From assembly GCA_963693365.1 (NCBI GenBank), contig CAVNZM010000014.1:4278001-4342000 (forward strand): DNA of 64,000 nucleotides, in the 5' to 3' direction. The translations under genes were made by a program, and so were the position numbers. Below are positions 34,256 to 46,940 of the stretch, piece by piece. Within the stretch, counting starts at the first letter, position 1, and every line of letters starts with the position of its first letter. The notes below the pieces were generated by a model that saw only the letters and a list, made by a program, of their open reading frames with translations, was not told the DNA's origin and searched no databases. The DNA is from Amoebidium appalachense. Lineage: Eukaryota; Ichthyosporea.

Positions 34256-35358
34256 GGATCAGCTCATGCCGAACATACACCTTTCGGCATATCTTTCAGG
34301 CTTTAAACAAAATTGACATCGACAGAACTTGGTTGGTGGACCGACTACCTTCACGTTGCGGGTCAAACTTTACTGAAAGTTAAAGCCTGCATTCTTAACT
34401 ACAGATATATATATATATATACAAATCACAGTAGTCAGGGGGTCTTTGCATACATTCGATTGATACATTCGAGATCTAGGGGAATCACTGCAGCAAGTAT
34501 GGAGCCTCTTAAACGTATGCCCTAATACTTACAGGCGCAGATGCAACAATCACATTCTTGCAGCAGGATCATCAAAACACTCAGTACAGCTCACCCTGTA
34601 ATTTGCATGTTTGTTGTTTAGGTGCAAATGCCACGTGCAGGACATACCCTACAACCACCCATGGCCTTATACCACCAAGTGAACACCTGGACTGCACGGC
34701 CTCAATACGATTGGGCCGAGAGCATGCCATTGGTCACACCATAAGAGCGACCCAGTCAGCACAACAAATACGACACATGACAAAAAATGTCCTTTGCACT
34801 CAGTAGGTCCTGTGGGTCGTAGATGGCTTGCCAACACTCCCCTCCCATGCAGCCGCTGCCCCAGGCCCACCCACACTACCCAATCCTTCATTCACAATTA
34901 GTGGCAGGGACCTGTCGCACCACAAAACGCACATCATGGCGGGACTGTGTGCAGTCCTTTTCATCCACTCATGTGCACTGCTGGGGCCCACATGCCGTCC
35001 ACTGCTTTAGTCCAATGAAAGCCTGCGCGGAAAGCTGTCTGCCGATGCTGCCTTCTGCCAGCGGTTGTGCAAATTAGTCTAGACTTGGTGTGTGGTGCAT
35101 CGTGTGTATTCACGAAGCGCAACAGGCACTTACATTCAAAATAAGGAAGAGGGAGAAAAAGAAGAAACCCCAGAAAAAGAGGTGCGACACAGGTGTGTGT
35201 GCAGTGCAAATAGACACGTGTCAGAATCGAGACTGTGAGGGTGTGGTGCTTGTATATCCTATTCACTGGCATTGGGGGGGGGGGGGGGGGGGGGGAGAGC
35301 AGGCCTGTACATCCGATAGCCACTGGGCGTACCAACCAAGCCACCCCATCGCGTGCAT
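32526..35358. other. anonymous spacer with homopolymer tracts
   Basis: No gene recognised. It contains a G-tract at 34003-34040, a C-tract at 34178-34220 immediately followed by an A-tract (34221-34253), a short (TA)n at 34406-34421 and a G-tract at 35275-35295. The last exon of the Mdm34 gene may lie in the right part. Confidence 0.4.
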
Positions 35359-36606
35359 TCATGCATCAGGGCTGCCAGTGTGTGTGTGGTCTGACCAGCC
35401 ACTCACCTGTGTTTTTGTGCGTGCCCAGTGGCCTGTGACCAGCCTGCTGCTAGCTATGGGGATGGTCAGGTCCACGGCCCCCTCTCCGCTACCCTCGTGC
35501 AGCAGCTGCAGAGTCAGCCCCCCCCTCCGCCCTCCACCCAGGGGCCCCTCCCCCTGCCCGTCCTGGCCGGGCCCTGCCTCCGCCTGCTGGCCCCGTGTCA
35601 GCCACCGTGTATGTGCGCGCAGCCAAGCAGGTACCCACCTGCGCCTGCAGGTCGGGCATGGACCGTCGGCTGTGGTAGGAGGGCAGCGTGACGGGCGACG
35701 GCGGGCCCGAGGGCGCCTGTGCGGCCGTGAGGGCCTGCAGCAGGGCCGCACCCTCGGGGTCTGCCGAGGGCCGGCGCAGGCTTGCCGCCAGGCTGGCCAG
35801 GGCCAGCTGGGGCACGGTCATGGCCGGGGGCAGGGCCGTGCGGTGGGCCACGTGGTCCACCGGCACGGTCAGGGGGGACATGGTCGAGTGGCTGTGCGCC
35901 AGTGACAGCAGCTGCCCCGCTAGCCCCGGCCCCTCGACCCGCGGCTGTGAGTCCTGCCGGGCCAGCCGCTGAGCGCGACGGCCCCCGGCCTTGGCCAGTG
36001 CCGGCGAGGTGGGGGCACTGGCTGCTGGCACCCGCTGGCTGTCGCTGGCCGCTGCGTGGCTGGGCTGCCGTGACGGGGCCTGCACGAAGGCAAAGGGTTG
36101 GTGGGTGGGCCACTAGGCAGAGGGTGGTTGCAGCAAGGGAGGGGTTAGGGTGCGGTACGCGTGAGGGGGGGGGCCTGGCCAGGTGCTGCAGGGACAGGGT
36201 GTGCACCAGCTCGGGCAGGCCCTTGCTGAACAGCTCCCGCAGCTCGGCCTCCAGCGTGGCCTGCAGCATCTCCTGGATGGCCGGCTGCTCGTCAAACGAC
36301 GTGTTGATCTGTGCCTGCGTCAGCACCAGCACCCAGCAAAGCCCCCCCCCCCCCCCCCCCCCGCCCACCTTAACGGCCAGCAAGGGGTCGTTCCTGAAGC
36401 TCAGCGTGACGCCTCGGTGTGCGTGCATGTCCAGCACTCCGACCCCGTCCAGCCGCAGCCCGCTAATGCGGATCTTAATGGGCACGATCAGTGGCTTGGC
36501 GGCTGCCAGGATGCTGCTGCGCCGCCCAGCCCGGGCCCGTGCCAGTGTGGGTTTGACGGGGTTTGCCTGTGCCTGCAGCCGGCCGTTAGCTCCCGGCCAC
36601 CAGCCT

Positions 36607-36650
<44 letters not shown>

Positions 36651-37019
36651 TTCCCCCCCCCCCCTTAGGACTTTGGGGCGCACCTTAGTGGTCAGCTCGA
36701 GGTAGCCGTCCCCCTCGTAGCGCACTCTGAAGGTGCCCCGCAGCCGCTCCTCCGTGACCTCGCTTATCTCCACTATCTCCAGCTTGGGCGGCTGCCCCCG
36801 CCCCTGTCAGTGCTGCCCCTCCAACCCCCCTCCCCCCCCCCCCCCCCCCCCCCCTCCCCCCCCCGCACGTACGGTGGAGCCGAAGGATATGTCTGTGGCG
36901 ACTATGGTGTCAGCTATGGCCGGGTGGCGCTCGCCAGCGTTGAGGGCGCTGGTCAGCTCGGCCTTGACGGACGCATACAGCTCGGGCGAGAACTCGGGCC
37001 AGTGGAACACAAACGCCAT
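35359..37019 (-). CDS. MDM34: Mdm34-like ERMES subunit (SMP domain)
   Basis: Outer-membrane component of ERMES, which tethers ER to mitochondria and moves phospholipids. Exons: 37019-36873, 36791-36684, 36572-36369, 36308-36159, 36079-35639, 35553-35407 or to the TGA at 35359. All junctions keep frame. The N-terminus MAFVFHWPEFSPELYASVKA then ALNAGERHPAIADTIVATDI matches the Mdm34 start. PPKLEIVEISEVTEERLRG and YLELTTKAQANP continue the SMP fold, and GVTLSFRNDPLLAVK then NTSFDEQPAIQEMLQ match its second half. The C-terminal part (Ala/Ser/Pro-rich, with SYHSRRSMPDLQ) is variable in the family. Introns are 60-101 nt in the SMP half and carry G-tracts. A perfect CAG|GTGAGT donor at 35407/35406 suggests one more exon. 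It is divergent from the Man1 gene, 337 bp apart. Mmm1 or Mdm12 are less likely given the start and the RNDPL motif. Confidence 0.82.
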
Positions 37020-37356
37020 CCTGAGTACTCGTGTCCCAGTCCGGCCGGGCCCCTGTGCGGTGCCTGGGCTGCTGGCCGGCAAACAGCTCTATGTTAGTGA
37101 GGCAGGCTGGGGCTGACTCAGGGGCTCAACAGGCGGGAGCTTCCCTGCAGCCGATGGCGCAAACGCACCGCTGCAGCGGCGGGCCATTTGAAATCTTGGA
37201 CTGACCAACAAACGGTCACTGCGCACACACGTATTGAATACGCACAGCACACAAGCACGCCCGCCAATATATTAGTACACACAGCACACACACGCGCATA
37301 CAAAACTTACAGACCTTCACCCTAGCAACACCTTGCACGGCTTGAGCAGTGTCACT
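37020..37356. promoter_or_regulatory. divergent promoter region between MDM34 and the Man1/Src1 gene
   Basis: 337 bp between two start codons facing away from each other. No TATA box is obvious, and part of it is CA-rich (37270-37300). Shared regulation is inferred only from the arrangement. Confidence 0.4.
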
Positions 37357-39188
37357 ATGGCGGACGACGGTGTGGACCCCAGCACGCTCAAGGTGGCGCA
37401 GCTCAAGAGCCTGCTGGCCAGCCACGGCTTTGAGGAGGAGGTCTTTGCCTCCGACCAGAAAAAGGTATGCCCTCACCCCTCAGGCCGCTAGGTGGGTGCT
37501 GACGGGGCTGCAGGCGACCCTTGTGGAGCTCTACACGCGGCTGGTGCTGCCCATCAGGGGCCAGCAGAACGGTAGGCACGGCCTGGCCTGGTCAGAACCA
37601 GGTGGAGGCTGACGGGGCTGGGGCGCAGTGGCACCGGCCAGGGCCACGCACTCGGCACAGAAGCGGGCCGGCATAGAGCACCAGTATCCCACGCCCAAGG
37701 CAGACAGGGAGAGGCAGAAGGAGGTTGTTGCCTGGCCCCTGCTTGGGCGCCTTGTTTCCTGGGTGCTGACGTGGGCTGCAGGACCGCACCAGCGAGACAC
37801 CCCGCCTGCGCAGCACACGGTCCAGAACCCCCAGCGTGGCCCATCCAGACTCCGTGCCCGTAAGCTGCCTTGGGGCCTTGGAGGGGTCACCCAGGGCCAG
37901 TGTCTGACGGGGGCACACCAGGCGGCCAGCACGGCCGGGGGCAGCAGCACATCGGGGGGTGCGGTGCTGAGCAGCCACAACGTCTTCCAGGCCCCCCTGT
38001 CACAGCGCCCAGCACAGGGCCGGCCGGCAAGGAGCATGTCCCGTGCAGCCACACCAGCACGCTACGACAGGGTGCGTGGCTGGAGGGGGGGAGGGAGGGG
38101 GGTAGTGCAGGCGACACAAGGGTATGGGGGCAGGCCCGGGCTGATGGTTGGGGCTGCAGAGTGCTAGCGAGGTGGCCGAGGACGCAGCAGAAGCCCCAGC
38201 AGGTGGCCGGCCCGTGGGCTGGGCCTGGCCCGTGACTGCAGCCCTGCTGGGGCTGCTGCTGGCCCTGGCTGCTGCCTGGGCCGCAGACCCATGCGGTGGG
38301 TTCTGACTCTAGCCGTGGCTGGCCACACCCAATGGCCCTGCTGACGGCCCAGCCAGCCCTGCTGCAGGGCCGACCGCTGGAGCACGGGCAGTGCGGCAAG
38401 GGGGGGCTGGTGTGTGAGGCAGGCTACCAGCGGGGCTGGCTGCCAACGGCGCCCTGTGTGGCCGACCCCCGCTATGTGGATGCGGGCCAGTGGAGGGCCC
38501 TGCTGGTGGCTGAGGCTGCACAGGAGGCAATGCATGTGGCGGCAAGGCTAAAAGGTGTGTGCGGCGGGGAGGAGGAGGAGGAGGGAGAGGGGGGGGGGGG
38601 GAGGGATGGGGGGGGCTGAGGGCCTCCTTTTGCAGGGCTGCAGGAGTGCAAGCAGGGCACGGGGTGTGTGGAGGTGCCCGAGCTGCAGGCCCAGCTGCTG
38701 CACCCCCTGCTGCTGCGCCTGCACCCAGCCACGGTGGTGGCCCCGAGGGGGAGGGGGGGAGAGGATAGGTTGCAGTTGCTGACTGGAGGCCAGGCCGACA
38801 AGGAGCTGGTGTGGGACGAGCTGCTTGAGAGGGCAAGAAAGGACCACCCGGGACTGCTGCAGGAGGACGGCACAGCCCTGTACGTGCCTGGCCGGCCCTC
38901 TGGCTGCCGTAACTGGCACTGACGCACACGTGCAGGTGTGCGGGGGCAGTGCAGGGCAAGCAGCCCCTGGGCTGCTGGGCCGGCAAGCAGCTGAGGGAGG
39001 TGGTGGCCAGGGCAGCACGCAGCATGCAGGCTGCAGTGGGCCTCAGTGTGGGTGGGTGCGCCTGGGGGAGGGAGGGTGTTTGTGCTGTGAATGGGGTGCT
39101 GACGGGGGGGTGTAGTGCTGGTGGCTGCATACAGCATCTACAGCGTGTGGGCCGCATACTGTAAAAGTGGGTGGCCTGGAAGGGCGGG

Positions 39189-39225
<37 letters not shown>

Positions 39226-39721
39226 GGATGTCAGCTGAGGGCTGTTGGTGTGGGGGGCAGGACGAGAGCAGCAGCAGCAGGCGGAAGACAAGTATGTGCG
39301 GGACACAGTGAGGGACATAATGGACCGCCTGGCTGTCGAGGTGCGCGGGGGGAGGGGAGGGGGCGAGGGTGGGGGGGGAAGGTTGACGGTGGTTGGACAG
39401 GACCGTTTGGTGATAGCGCAGGAGAAGGAGCGGGTGCTGCCCATCACCATGGTCCGGGCAGAGCGCACCCTGGGCCTGCGCCTGTGGCCCCAGGTAGTCA
39501 GCTCCCCCCCTTTTTCCAGGTACGGGTGTGGTGGTGCTGACTTTGTGCAGGTGGAGGAGCTGCTGCGCAGCACAGCACAGGTGCGGGTCAGGAACGACTA
39601 TGTGGACGGCCACGAGGTCAAGGTCTGGCGCTGGGCGGGGCCTAAGCCTGCAGTGCAGCCACGGCACGAGGTGGCAACAGAGCAGGAGCAGGCCACAGCA
39701 ACCCTGTACCCGACCTGGTAG
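37357..39721 (+). CDS. Man1/Src1/Heh-type inner nuclear membrane protein
   Basis: Fourteen exons: 37357-37464, 37514-37571, 37629-37723, 37782-37859, 37922-38071, 38160-38295, 38357-38554, 38636-38733, 38794-38879, 38936-39045, 39116-39166, 39261-39340, 39422-39493, 39551-39721. They join in frame to 496 residues. Residues 8-55 form a HeH/LEM-like helical domain (LKVAQLKSLLASHGF, KATLVELYTRLVLP in outline). A basic Ser/Pro linker follows (TPRLRSTRSRTPS, NVFQAPLS). TM1 is in exon 6 (VTAALLGLLLALAAAWAA), TM2 in exon 11 (LVAAYSIYSVWAAYC). The luminal part has paired cysteines (HGQCGKGGLVCEAGY). The C-terminal part has QAEDKYVRDTVRDIMDRL and VKVWRWAG, as in the Man1-Src1 C-terminal domain. It tethers chromatin at the nuclear envelope. 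Most introns are under 100 nt with a CTGAC branch site. Confidence 0.88.
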
Positions 39722-40813
39722 AGGGGGTGGGTGCTGGCCTGGCCCTCACAACCATGGTGTGCTGCCGAAGGGTTCTCGTGCATGGCATGGAGTAGTTACA
39801 CAGGTGCTGTCCTAGTGTGTGGGGGGATCAATGCACATGTATTGGCTGCTCCCTCCGGTCAATAGGTCCACACCACAGGTGCCATAAACGATAAACATTT
39901 AGAAGTATGCCCATACAAGTGTCCAGACCGAGGGGCAGCCCCCTTGTGTACATACTGGTAGCTCGTCTGAAACACACGTTGGCAGCAAGACAGACATGCA
40001 CGAACTAATCTTCCCCTTGAACATGTCAGCATGTTGCGCAAGGCAGGCCTTTGTGCAATGTCTATAATAGAATACAGACATGTGGTTGGTGCAGATACCT
40101 AAGGAAATGATTGCAGCCTATAAAACCAGATATGCAGTATAACCTACAAAAAGGTCGCTCGGGTCAAGAGCCCCAGACCGCGCGGGATAGGGGGAGGGAA
40201 GGGGGGTTGCAGGTATGCGTGAGCAAAAAGCAAAGGTTAGCGGTTATGAATGACTGTGAGGTGTTGAAAAGGTAAGTCGGTGATGGAGTGAGATGCAGGG
40301 TTTGGTGAAGTGGAAGGGTGTGTGTGCAATGGGCAGTATAGGCTGTGGCCGTGAGAAGGGAAGTGTAACACACCGGTGCCAACACAACTAGGGCACGTGC
40401 ACCATGGGTGACAGGCATCAGCGCCTATGATATGAGGGGTAGCGGGACATACCCCGCCAAAGCAGTGGCTATTGTGCTATCTGGGCACTAGTGCTGCCAA
40501 CCATGCTCACAGCTACTGGCTGCAGAGTGCACGAGTATTTCTGCCTTTGCTGCTGCGTGTGCACACACTTCAACAACGTACAGCCTCCTGCAGAGAGAGG
40601 CCTGCCGAGGATTACGTAACCTGTGTAGGGTGACGTCACACGGCCATGACCGCCACATGCCCCTCGCAAGTCTGATGTCTGCCGCACACAGCCAACAGTT
40701 TTCAGTCTTTGAAAGGCACAACCTCAGGCAAAAAGTCAAGGCACTCGCAGTGTGTAGACACGCACACGTACCGTATCGCGCACACACGCACACGCACACG
40801 CAACGCCGGCCAT
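39722..40813. other. intergenic spacer
   Basis: No gene recognised between the Man1 and Cbp3 genes. It is CA-rich near 40770-40800, just ahead of the Cbp3 start. Confidence 0.5.
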
Positions 40814-41141
40814 ATGCAGGCGCTGCGCCGCTGCCAGCCTGCGGCCTGCACACTGGCCCGCAGGCTGGCCACCAGGCAACCAGTCAGGGCCGTGGCCAGG
40901 CCGGGCTATGGTGCCTGCCTGCCCGTGCGGCCTGTGGCTGCGGTAAGAGGCGGGGACGAAGGGGGGGAGTGGCTGCGGGGGCAGGGACTGACTGTGTGCT
41001 GCAGACACTGGGCAGCTGGAGGGGCACACACAGCAAGGCCGAGGCACAGCCAGACGACGCACAGCTGGCCAGCAGCCTGGCAAAGGCTCTGGGCTTCTAC
41101 TCGGAGGTGTGTGCGTGCGTGCGTATGCGTGTCTGTGTGTT

Positions 41142-41180
<39 letters not shown>

Positions 41181-41749
41181 TTGTGTGTGTGTGGTGTGTG
41201 CGTGTGTGTGTTTGTGTGGTGGTGTGTGCATGTGTGTGTGTGTGTGTGCTTAGTGTGGGAGGGTGCAGCAGCTGACGGGTGTGTGCAGGAGTCTGTGCAT
41301 ATCCGCACGGCCAAGTACCTCTACACACACTGTTACGTGCAGGCACAGAACCCCCAGTGGGCAGAGAGTATGTGCCTCTTGAGGAGAGGGGGGGGGATGA
41401 GGGGGGCCTATGCTGACAGTGTGGTGCAGTTGCGGGGCTGCCGGACACTTTTATGTCGTGGTTCCTGCTGACGCACCTGCACGTGTGGCTGCTACTGTGT
41501 CGGCTGTCGGCGCTGGGCAAGCAGGCCAGTGGGCTGGGCATGGAGGTGCAGAGGGTCTTTTGGGAGGACGTGGAGCACCGTATGCGCCTGGTGGGGGTAT
41601 GTGTGCAGGCACACACACGCACACACACACACACACACATACACACACACAGTGACACACACTAGAATTCACTCACACATAGACACACACACTTGCACTC
41701 ACTCACCCATAGACATACACACCCAAACACACACACACACACACACACA

Positions 41750-41780
<31 letters not shown>

Positions 41781-42394
41781 TCCCTCTCTCTTTCACACAC
41801 ACACACACACACATACACAAAACACACACACACACACACACACACACAAGTGCATAAACACACATGCACACTACGGCAAGCACAATTGCGCGCACATACG
41901 CACACGCACGAACACATACATACACTTATGCAAGTAGAGGAGTGCACACATGCACAGACACAAAAATACACGGACACACAATGACGCATGCACACTACAT
42001 TCACACATTGTGGGCGCCCACCACGTACACACGCGCACAAACAATGGGCACACGCTCGCAGCAGGCACCACACAAGCATACGTCACACATCTACACGGAC
42101 ATGAGCACTCGAAGCACCTTTCTGTGTATCTGAGGGCACGCACACATGCACCAATACAGTTGCAGATAACAGCCAGTTGGCCTACAATCATAGCACAGTC
42201 ACCCACACATATACACCGAGACATTCACACATCGGCATGATTTAGCTTTCACGCACACACACAGCCACTGGGCATTACACACTTGCCCACATGCGTAGGT
42301 CTATGGGGCTCTGCTGGGTGTGACCGTGGAGGGATGTCTGATATTGTGTCTGCTTATCTCCTCTCTCTCTCTCTCTCCCCTCTCCCCCCCCCCC

Positions 42395-42462
<68 letters not shown>

Positions 42463-42569
42463 CCTCCCTCCCTCCCTTATTCCCTCCCTCCCTCTCTCTC
42501 TCTCACTGTGTGTGTGTGTCCCCCTCCGTTCCCTCCCTCCCTGCCTCCCTCCCTCCCTCCCTCCCCCCC

Positions 42570-42604
<35 letters not shown>

Positions 42605-42841
42605 TCCCCCTCCCTTCCCTCCCTCCCTCCCTCCCTCCCTCTCTCTTCCCTCTCTACCCCCCCCCCTCTCTCTCTCTCTTTTGCTCTCTATCTCTTTCTT
42701 TCTTTCTCCCTCCCTCTCTCCCTCCCTCTCTCCCTCCTCCCCCCTCCCCCCCCCCCCCCCCCCCCCCACTCTCTCTCCCCCCCCCCCCCCCCCTTGCTCT
42801 CTGTCTTGCCCTCTCTCTCTCTTTCTTTCTGTGTGTGTGCG

Positions 42842-42928
<87 letters not shown>

Positions 42929-43564
42929 AAGTGTATGTACGTCAATGTTCCGTGTATGTGCATGGTGGTATACTGTCTGCACGTGTGTGTGTGTGTGTGT
43001 ATGTGTATGGAGGGGGGGGGGACGGGGGGGGGGGGGGGGGGGGGGGGGACTGTGGCATGGTGTTGCGCCAGCTTCTGTTTCTGTGTGTGTGTGTGTACAC
43101 TGGTGACGGTCTTGTGCCTGCCTTTGCCTGTGTGTCCTGCCTGGTCCTTTCTGTGTGCCTGTGTGGGTGCATGGATCATCGAGTGCACCCACATGGGCCG
43201 GCACTACCTTTGCAGCACTGTGCCGTATATACCTTTAGGCCAACCTACACGTGACTATACCCGCCCCTTCCCAATGTCGTGCATGCATGGTGCGTGCCTG
43301 GCTGCCTTGCATGTGCTGACATGCAGTGCAGGTGCGCAAGGCCAGCATCGTGGCAGCCAATGTGCGGGAGCTCAAGAGCATCTTCTGGGGGGTGCTGGTG
43401 GCCTATGACGAGGGCCTGCTGCACAGCGACACGGTCCTGGCTGCGGCACTGTGGAGGTGGGGGCTGACTGCAGGGGGGGGGGGGGGGGGGGGGGGGGGAA
43501 GGGGGGGGGGGGGGGGGAAGGGAGGAGGCGGGAAAGGGTGGTGAATTCGACGGCCGGACTTCGC

Positions 43565-43618
<54 letters not shown>

Positions 43619-43637
43619 GATGGTTTTTTTTTTTTTT

Positions 43638-43685
<48 letters not shown>

Positions 43686-43729
43686 AAGGGGGGGGGGGCC
43701 AAAATCGGCGTCAAACCCAAGTACCGGAG

Positions 43730-43775
<46 letters not shown>

Positions 43776-43783
43776 GTGTGTGT

Positions 43784-43816
<33 letters not shown>

Positions 43817-43856
43817 CGTGCGTGTGTGCGTGTGTATGTGTGTGTATTCGTGTTTT

Positions 43857-43888
<32 letters not shown>

Positions 43889-44100
43889 GGGGGGGTGTTA
43901 AGGTAAATGGTTGCCTTTAGCATTGTGCTGACTGGGTGCACAGGAACATGTTTGACATGCGGGCGGTGGAGGCACCACGGCTAGCTGCAATGGTGGGCTA
44001 TGTACGCAGCCAGGCACAGCACCTGGACGGCATTAGCAATGACGACCTGCTGGCTGGAAACATTCACTGGGCACCCCCACTGCCACTGACCCACGACTAG
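40814..44100 (+). CDS. CBP3: ubiquinol-cytochrome c chaperone, Cbp3/UQCC1 family
   Basis: Assembly factor for mitochondrial complex III; with Cbp6/UQCC2 it handles newly made cytochrome b. Exons 40814-40942, 41005-41106, 41289-41367, 41430-41596, 43332-43456, 43944-44100 join in frame to 252 residues. Exon 1 is an Arg/Ala/Leu-rich, acid-free presequence ([20 protein letters not shown]), a mitochondrial targeting signal. Core motifs: [75 protein letters not shown]. All are hallmarks of the family. Intron 4 (1735 nt) is almost entirely CA, CT, C-tract and GT repeats. Intron 5 has extreme G- and T-tracts. AATAAA lies at about 44346. The length is slightly short for the family, with the loss in the N-terminal linker. 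Confidence 0.93.
41610..42928 (+). repeat. compound microsatellite filling Cbp3 intron 4
   Basis: CA (41610-41700), CT (41750-41790), interrupted CA (41793-42240), CT/C-tract/(CCCT)n (42358-42832), then (GT)n (42842-42927). This intron is the main reason the gene spans 3.3 kb. Confidence 0.95.
43477..43897 (+). repeat. G-tract, T-tract and (GT)n series in Cbp3 intron 5
   Basis: G-tracts at 43478-43517 and about 43568-43615, a T-tract at 43623-43647, a G-tract to 43698, (GT)n at 43735-43850, then a T-tract and another G-tract. A short GC-rich island (43541-43566) separates the first two. Confidence 0.95.
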
Positions 44101-44106
44101 ACACAA

Positions 44107-44174
<68 letters not shown>

Positions 44175-44640
44175 GCTAGCCCGGCACACACACGAATTTT
44201 ACAACTTTGGCTTTGACCGATACATACACAAACACACTTGCCTCACGACCTGAGGGTGTGTGTGTGTGTGCGCGCACACACACACACACACACCACCTTT
44301 TGTACGATCTGAGAGCACACCCTGAAGTGACGGCATGCTCACACGGAATAAAGTTTGGCTGCAGGCCAGCCACGAGCACACTTCGTGTTTGGTTGTGCAT
44401 GGGGGGCATGGAGTGACGGTAGGGAGTGGCCACATACTCGCCACCAGCACACCCCCTGTCCAGATAGCATGGCAGTGCATGCGGCCCACCACACACCTTG
44501 CCAGTGCTCATATTGTTGGTACCCCCACGTAGATGCACTCGATGTTTCTCTGGTCACAACTGGACAGGCACGGTGGCGGTAGCTGTGCTGATGGCTGCAA
44601 GCAAGTTAGCTGTGTGGTTGCTGCTGCTCACAGATGCTCC
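44101..44640. other. 3' flank of CBP3
   Basis: CA repeat (44102-44172) in the presumed 3' UTR, then AATAAA at about 44346. No other gene seen. Confidence 0.5.
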
Positions 44641-44805
44641 CTGTATTTGCTGGAACCTTGTTTTGCCATGTGGCTATCTAGTTTATTTGCTGGAACCTTG
44701 TTTTGCCATGTGGCTATCTAGTTTATTTGCTGGAACCTGGCTTGCTATGCGGCTGCTATCTAGTTTATTTGCTGGAACCTGGCTTCCTATGCGGCTACCA
44801 TGCAG
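44641..44805 (+). repeat. 42-bp minisatellite, four units
   Basis: Units start TTATTTGCTGGAACCT at about 44642, 44684, 44726 and 44769. The last two differ by shared changes (GGCTTGCTATGCGG versus TGTTTTGCCATGTGG). Confidence 0.85.
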
Positions 44806-45532
44806 TCAAGTGAGTTGGGTTGGGAGTCCTGTGTCGTTTTCCCTTGGCCGCCGCTCCAAATGCTAGTCCTCCTCGTAGTGCACTGCTGTACTGAAGGGAG
44901 GGTGTTTCGAATTCTTTCCTAAGACGGAAGTCACCTTGCACCTCATCGGACAAAACCCAATCCGGTGGCGTAAGTCAGGGGGAAACGATATGATCCTCAA
45001 GCGACATCAAGGGCCCCTCTCAAAGGGGGTTGAGGGTGTGGCAGTCCCTCTGCTTAGGGGCCACATCTAGACATATACACACATATTAGGGTTACGGTTA
45101 TTGCGTCATGTTTTTGCTTTTGGCGATGACTTGTCAAATGCTGTATTTTTTTGGCGGTGTATGTAAGCGATCTCTCTAATATTAGGGCTCACGTTTATAC
45201 GGACCTATCCGAGTCATTTTCCTTCTGATGATCCCCCCCCACCCCTCTCCCCTCCATCACCCACGTGCACCCACGCAACCATGGCTGTGTACGTGGAAAA
45301 GCGCTGCAATCGAGATTGATAATAATACAGCAAGTGATGTAGGCCAGCCTGATCACATAGCAGCTCGCTATAGCAGCTACTGAATATGCATACGACTAAC
45401 CCGTCATGATCACCGCGCCGTGTGTGCTTACATAGACCTCTAGCGGCAGCTGCAGGAGGGAAGATGTTTTGGAATGGGTCACAAAGCCAACGGCAATAGC
45501 AAGTATATAAATGCAGGTCGATAACTAGTTAA

Positions 45533-45569
<37 letters not shown>

Positions 45570-46430
45570 AAAAAAAGCTTTAACTCACATAAAAAAAATT
45601 AAAAAAAATGGGTGTTCAAGAAAGAAGAAGATCGTGCCTCGCATTAACACAACCGCAATTCCAAGGTCATTTTATTGGTTCACACGGTCTATATTCTGGG
45701 AAACCGAGTGTCAATATTCACTAAAACGAACCGTATGGCTTCACAAACAACCCGTATTCCAAATCAAGGGTACAACCTGTGGCCAGTGCCCGGTCCAAGT
45801 CAGAGAGGAAGGGCCGACCGCAACCGATTGCTATATTCGTCCCCATCAAGGTCGGAGTAATGCGCCATCATGCTGGAGTTCTGGAGCGCCAGGCAGCAAC
45901 TTGCACCGCACAGCAAGCGAAGCAATCACCCCTGCGGGGGCTGGTTTTTGCCCCTCACACGGGCCACTCCAGTTCAAATACAGATGCAGCCGCACTTTTT
46001 CCTTGGCGGGCTCGAGGTCTCCTGATGCCCCTTTTTTCTATCTTTCCTCACAGTGCGGTACAAAAGGCCAAAGTGCCAATCGTATCCACCCATTGAAAAC
46101 TCTTTGCGCCCAACAAAAGTGTCGGTCATTTCATTACTAAAAGCTGGCAGTGACGTCTTCAAAAAATGCGACAAACGTGGGCGTAGCCAGTATTTAGGCC
46201 AAGTAATCGACCCGCTAGAGGAAAAGCACGTGTACGTGTGTGGGGGTGGGTGGGTGACTAGTGTCCACGCAGGTGTGTGCCAAAATTATGTGAGTAGTGC
46301 ATACGTGTGTCTGTATGTGTGCTCACAAAGAGTGACTACGAGGTAGAGAGATGAGGAAACAAGCAAAGGTAATAGGGAGACCGGACAAAGCAAACATATA
46401 CCCGTGTGCACACACACACACACTCAGTGA
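44806..46430. other. spacer without a recognised gene
   Basis: A C-tract lies at 45535-45567. Open frames on both strands of 45634-46220 have ordinary composition but no recognisable domain. A minus-strand stretch near 46050-46140 reads NEMTDTFVGRKEFSMGGYDW, followed by a good GTGAGG donor; it could be an exon of the BTB gene to its right, but the phase does not fit directly. Confidence 0.35.
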
Positions 46431-46800
46431 GAGAGGAATTGGACGGTTGGGGGAGGGGGAAAGGGGGGAGGGGAGGGAGAAAAGGACCAAGGAGGGGAGG
46501 GAGGGGGGAGGGAGGGAGGGGGGAGGGGAGGGAAGGGGGAGGGTGGGGAGGGTGGGAGGGAAGGTGGTGGCAGGGAGGGAGGGAGGGATGGAAAGGGGGT
46601 GAGAGGGGCGGAGGTGGGGAAGGGGGGGGGGAGAGGGGTTGAAAAAAAGTGAAGTATGAAAGTCGGACTAGCAAGGAGGGAGGATGGGAGTGTTAGAGAT
46701 AGAGTGTGTAGGGAGAGCGGGAGAAAGAAGGGGGAGAGGAAGGGAGGGAGGGAGGGGGCTTGGATAGGAGGGGGGTAGGGAGAGAGGCGTGAAAAGAAGG
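46431..46800 (+). repeat. GA/GGA-rich tract
   Basis: About 350 bp of G- and A-only or nearly so sequence (GGGAGGGA variants). On the minus strand it is a polypyrimidine stretch inside the presumed first intron of the BTB gene. Confidence 0.85.
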
Positions 46801-46940
46801 ATGGAAAGCTGTCATCCTGAGGGCTTGTGCGCCGCGGCAGTGCATTCAATGTGTATGGGACGGGATTGATGAGGAGGATGGGGCCATAGGGCGCTGGAGA
46901 AATGGAAGGGGCGAGGGTAGGAGAAGGAGGGGAAACCCAC

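Noticed and set aside
45634-46140. 169-residue frame with normal composition
   Set aside because: Starts at a non-ATG codon, overlaps other open frames on both strands, and shows no recognisable motif or splice signal support.
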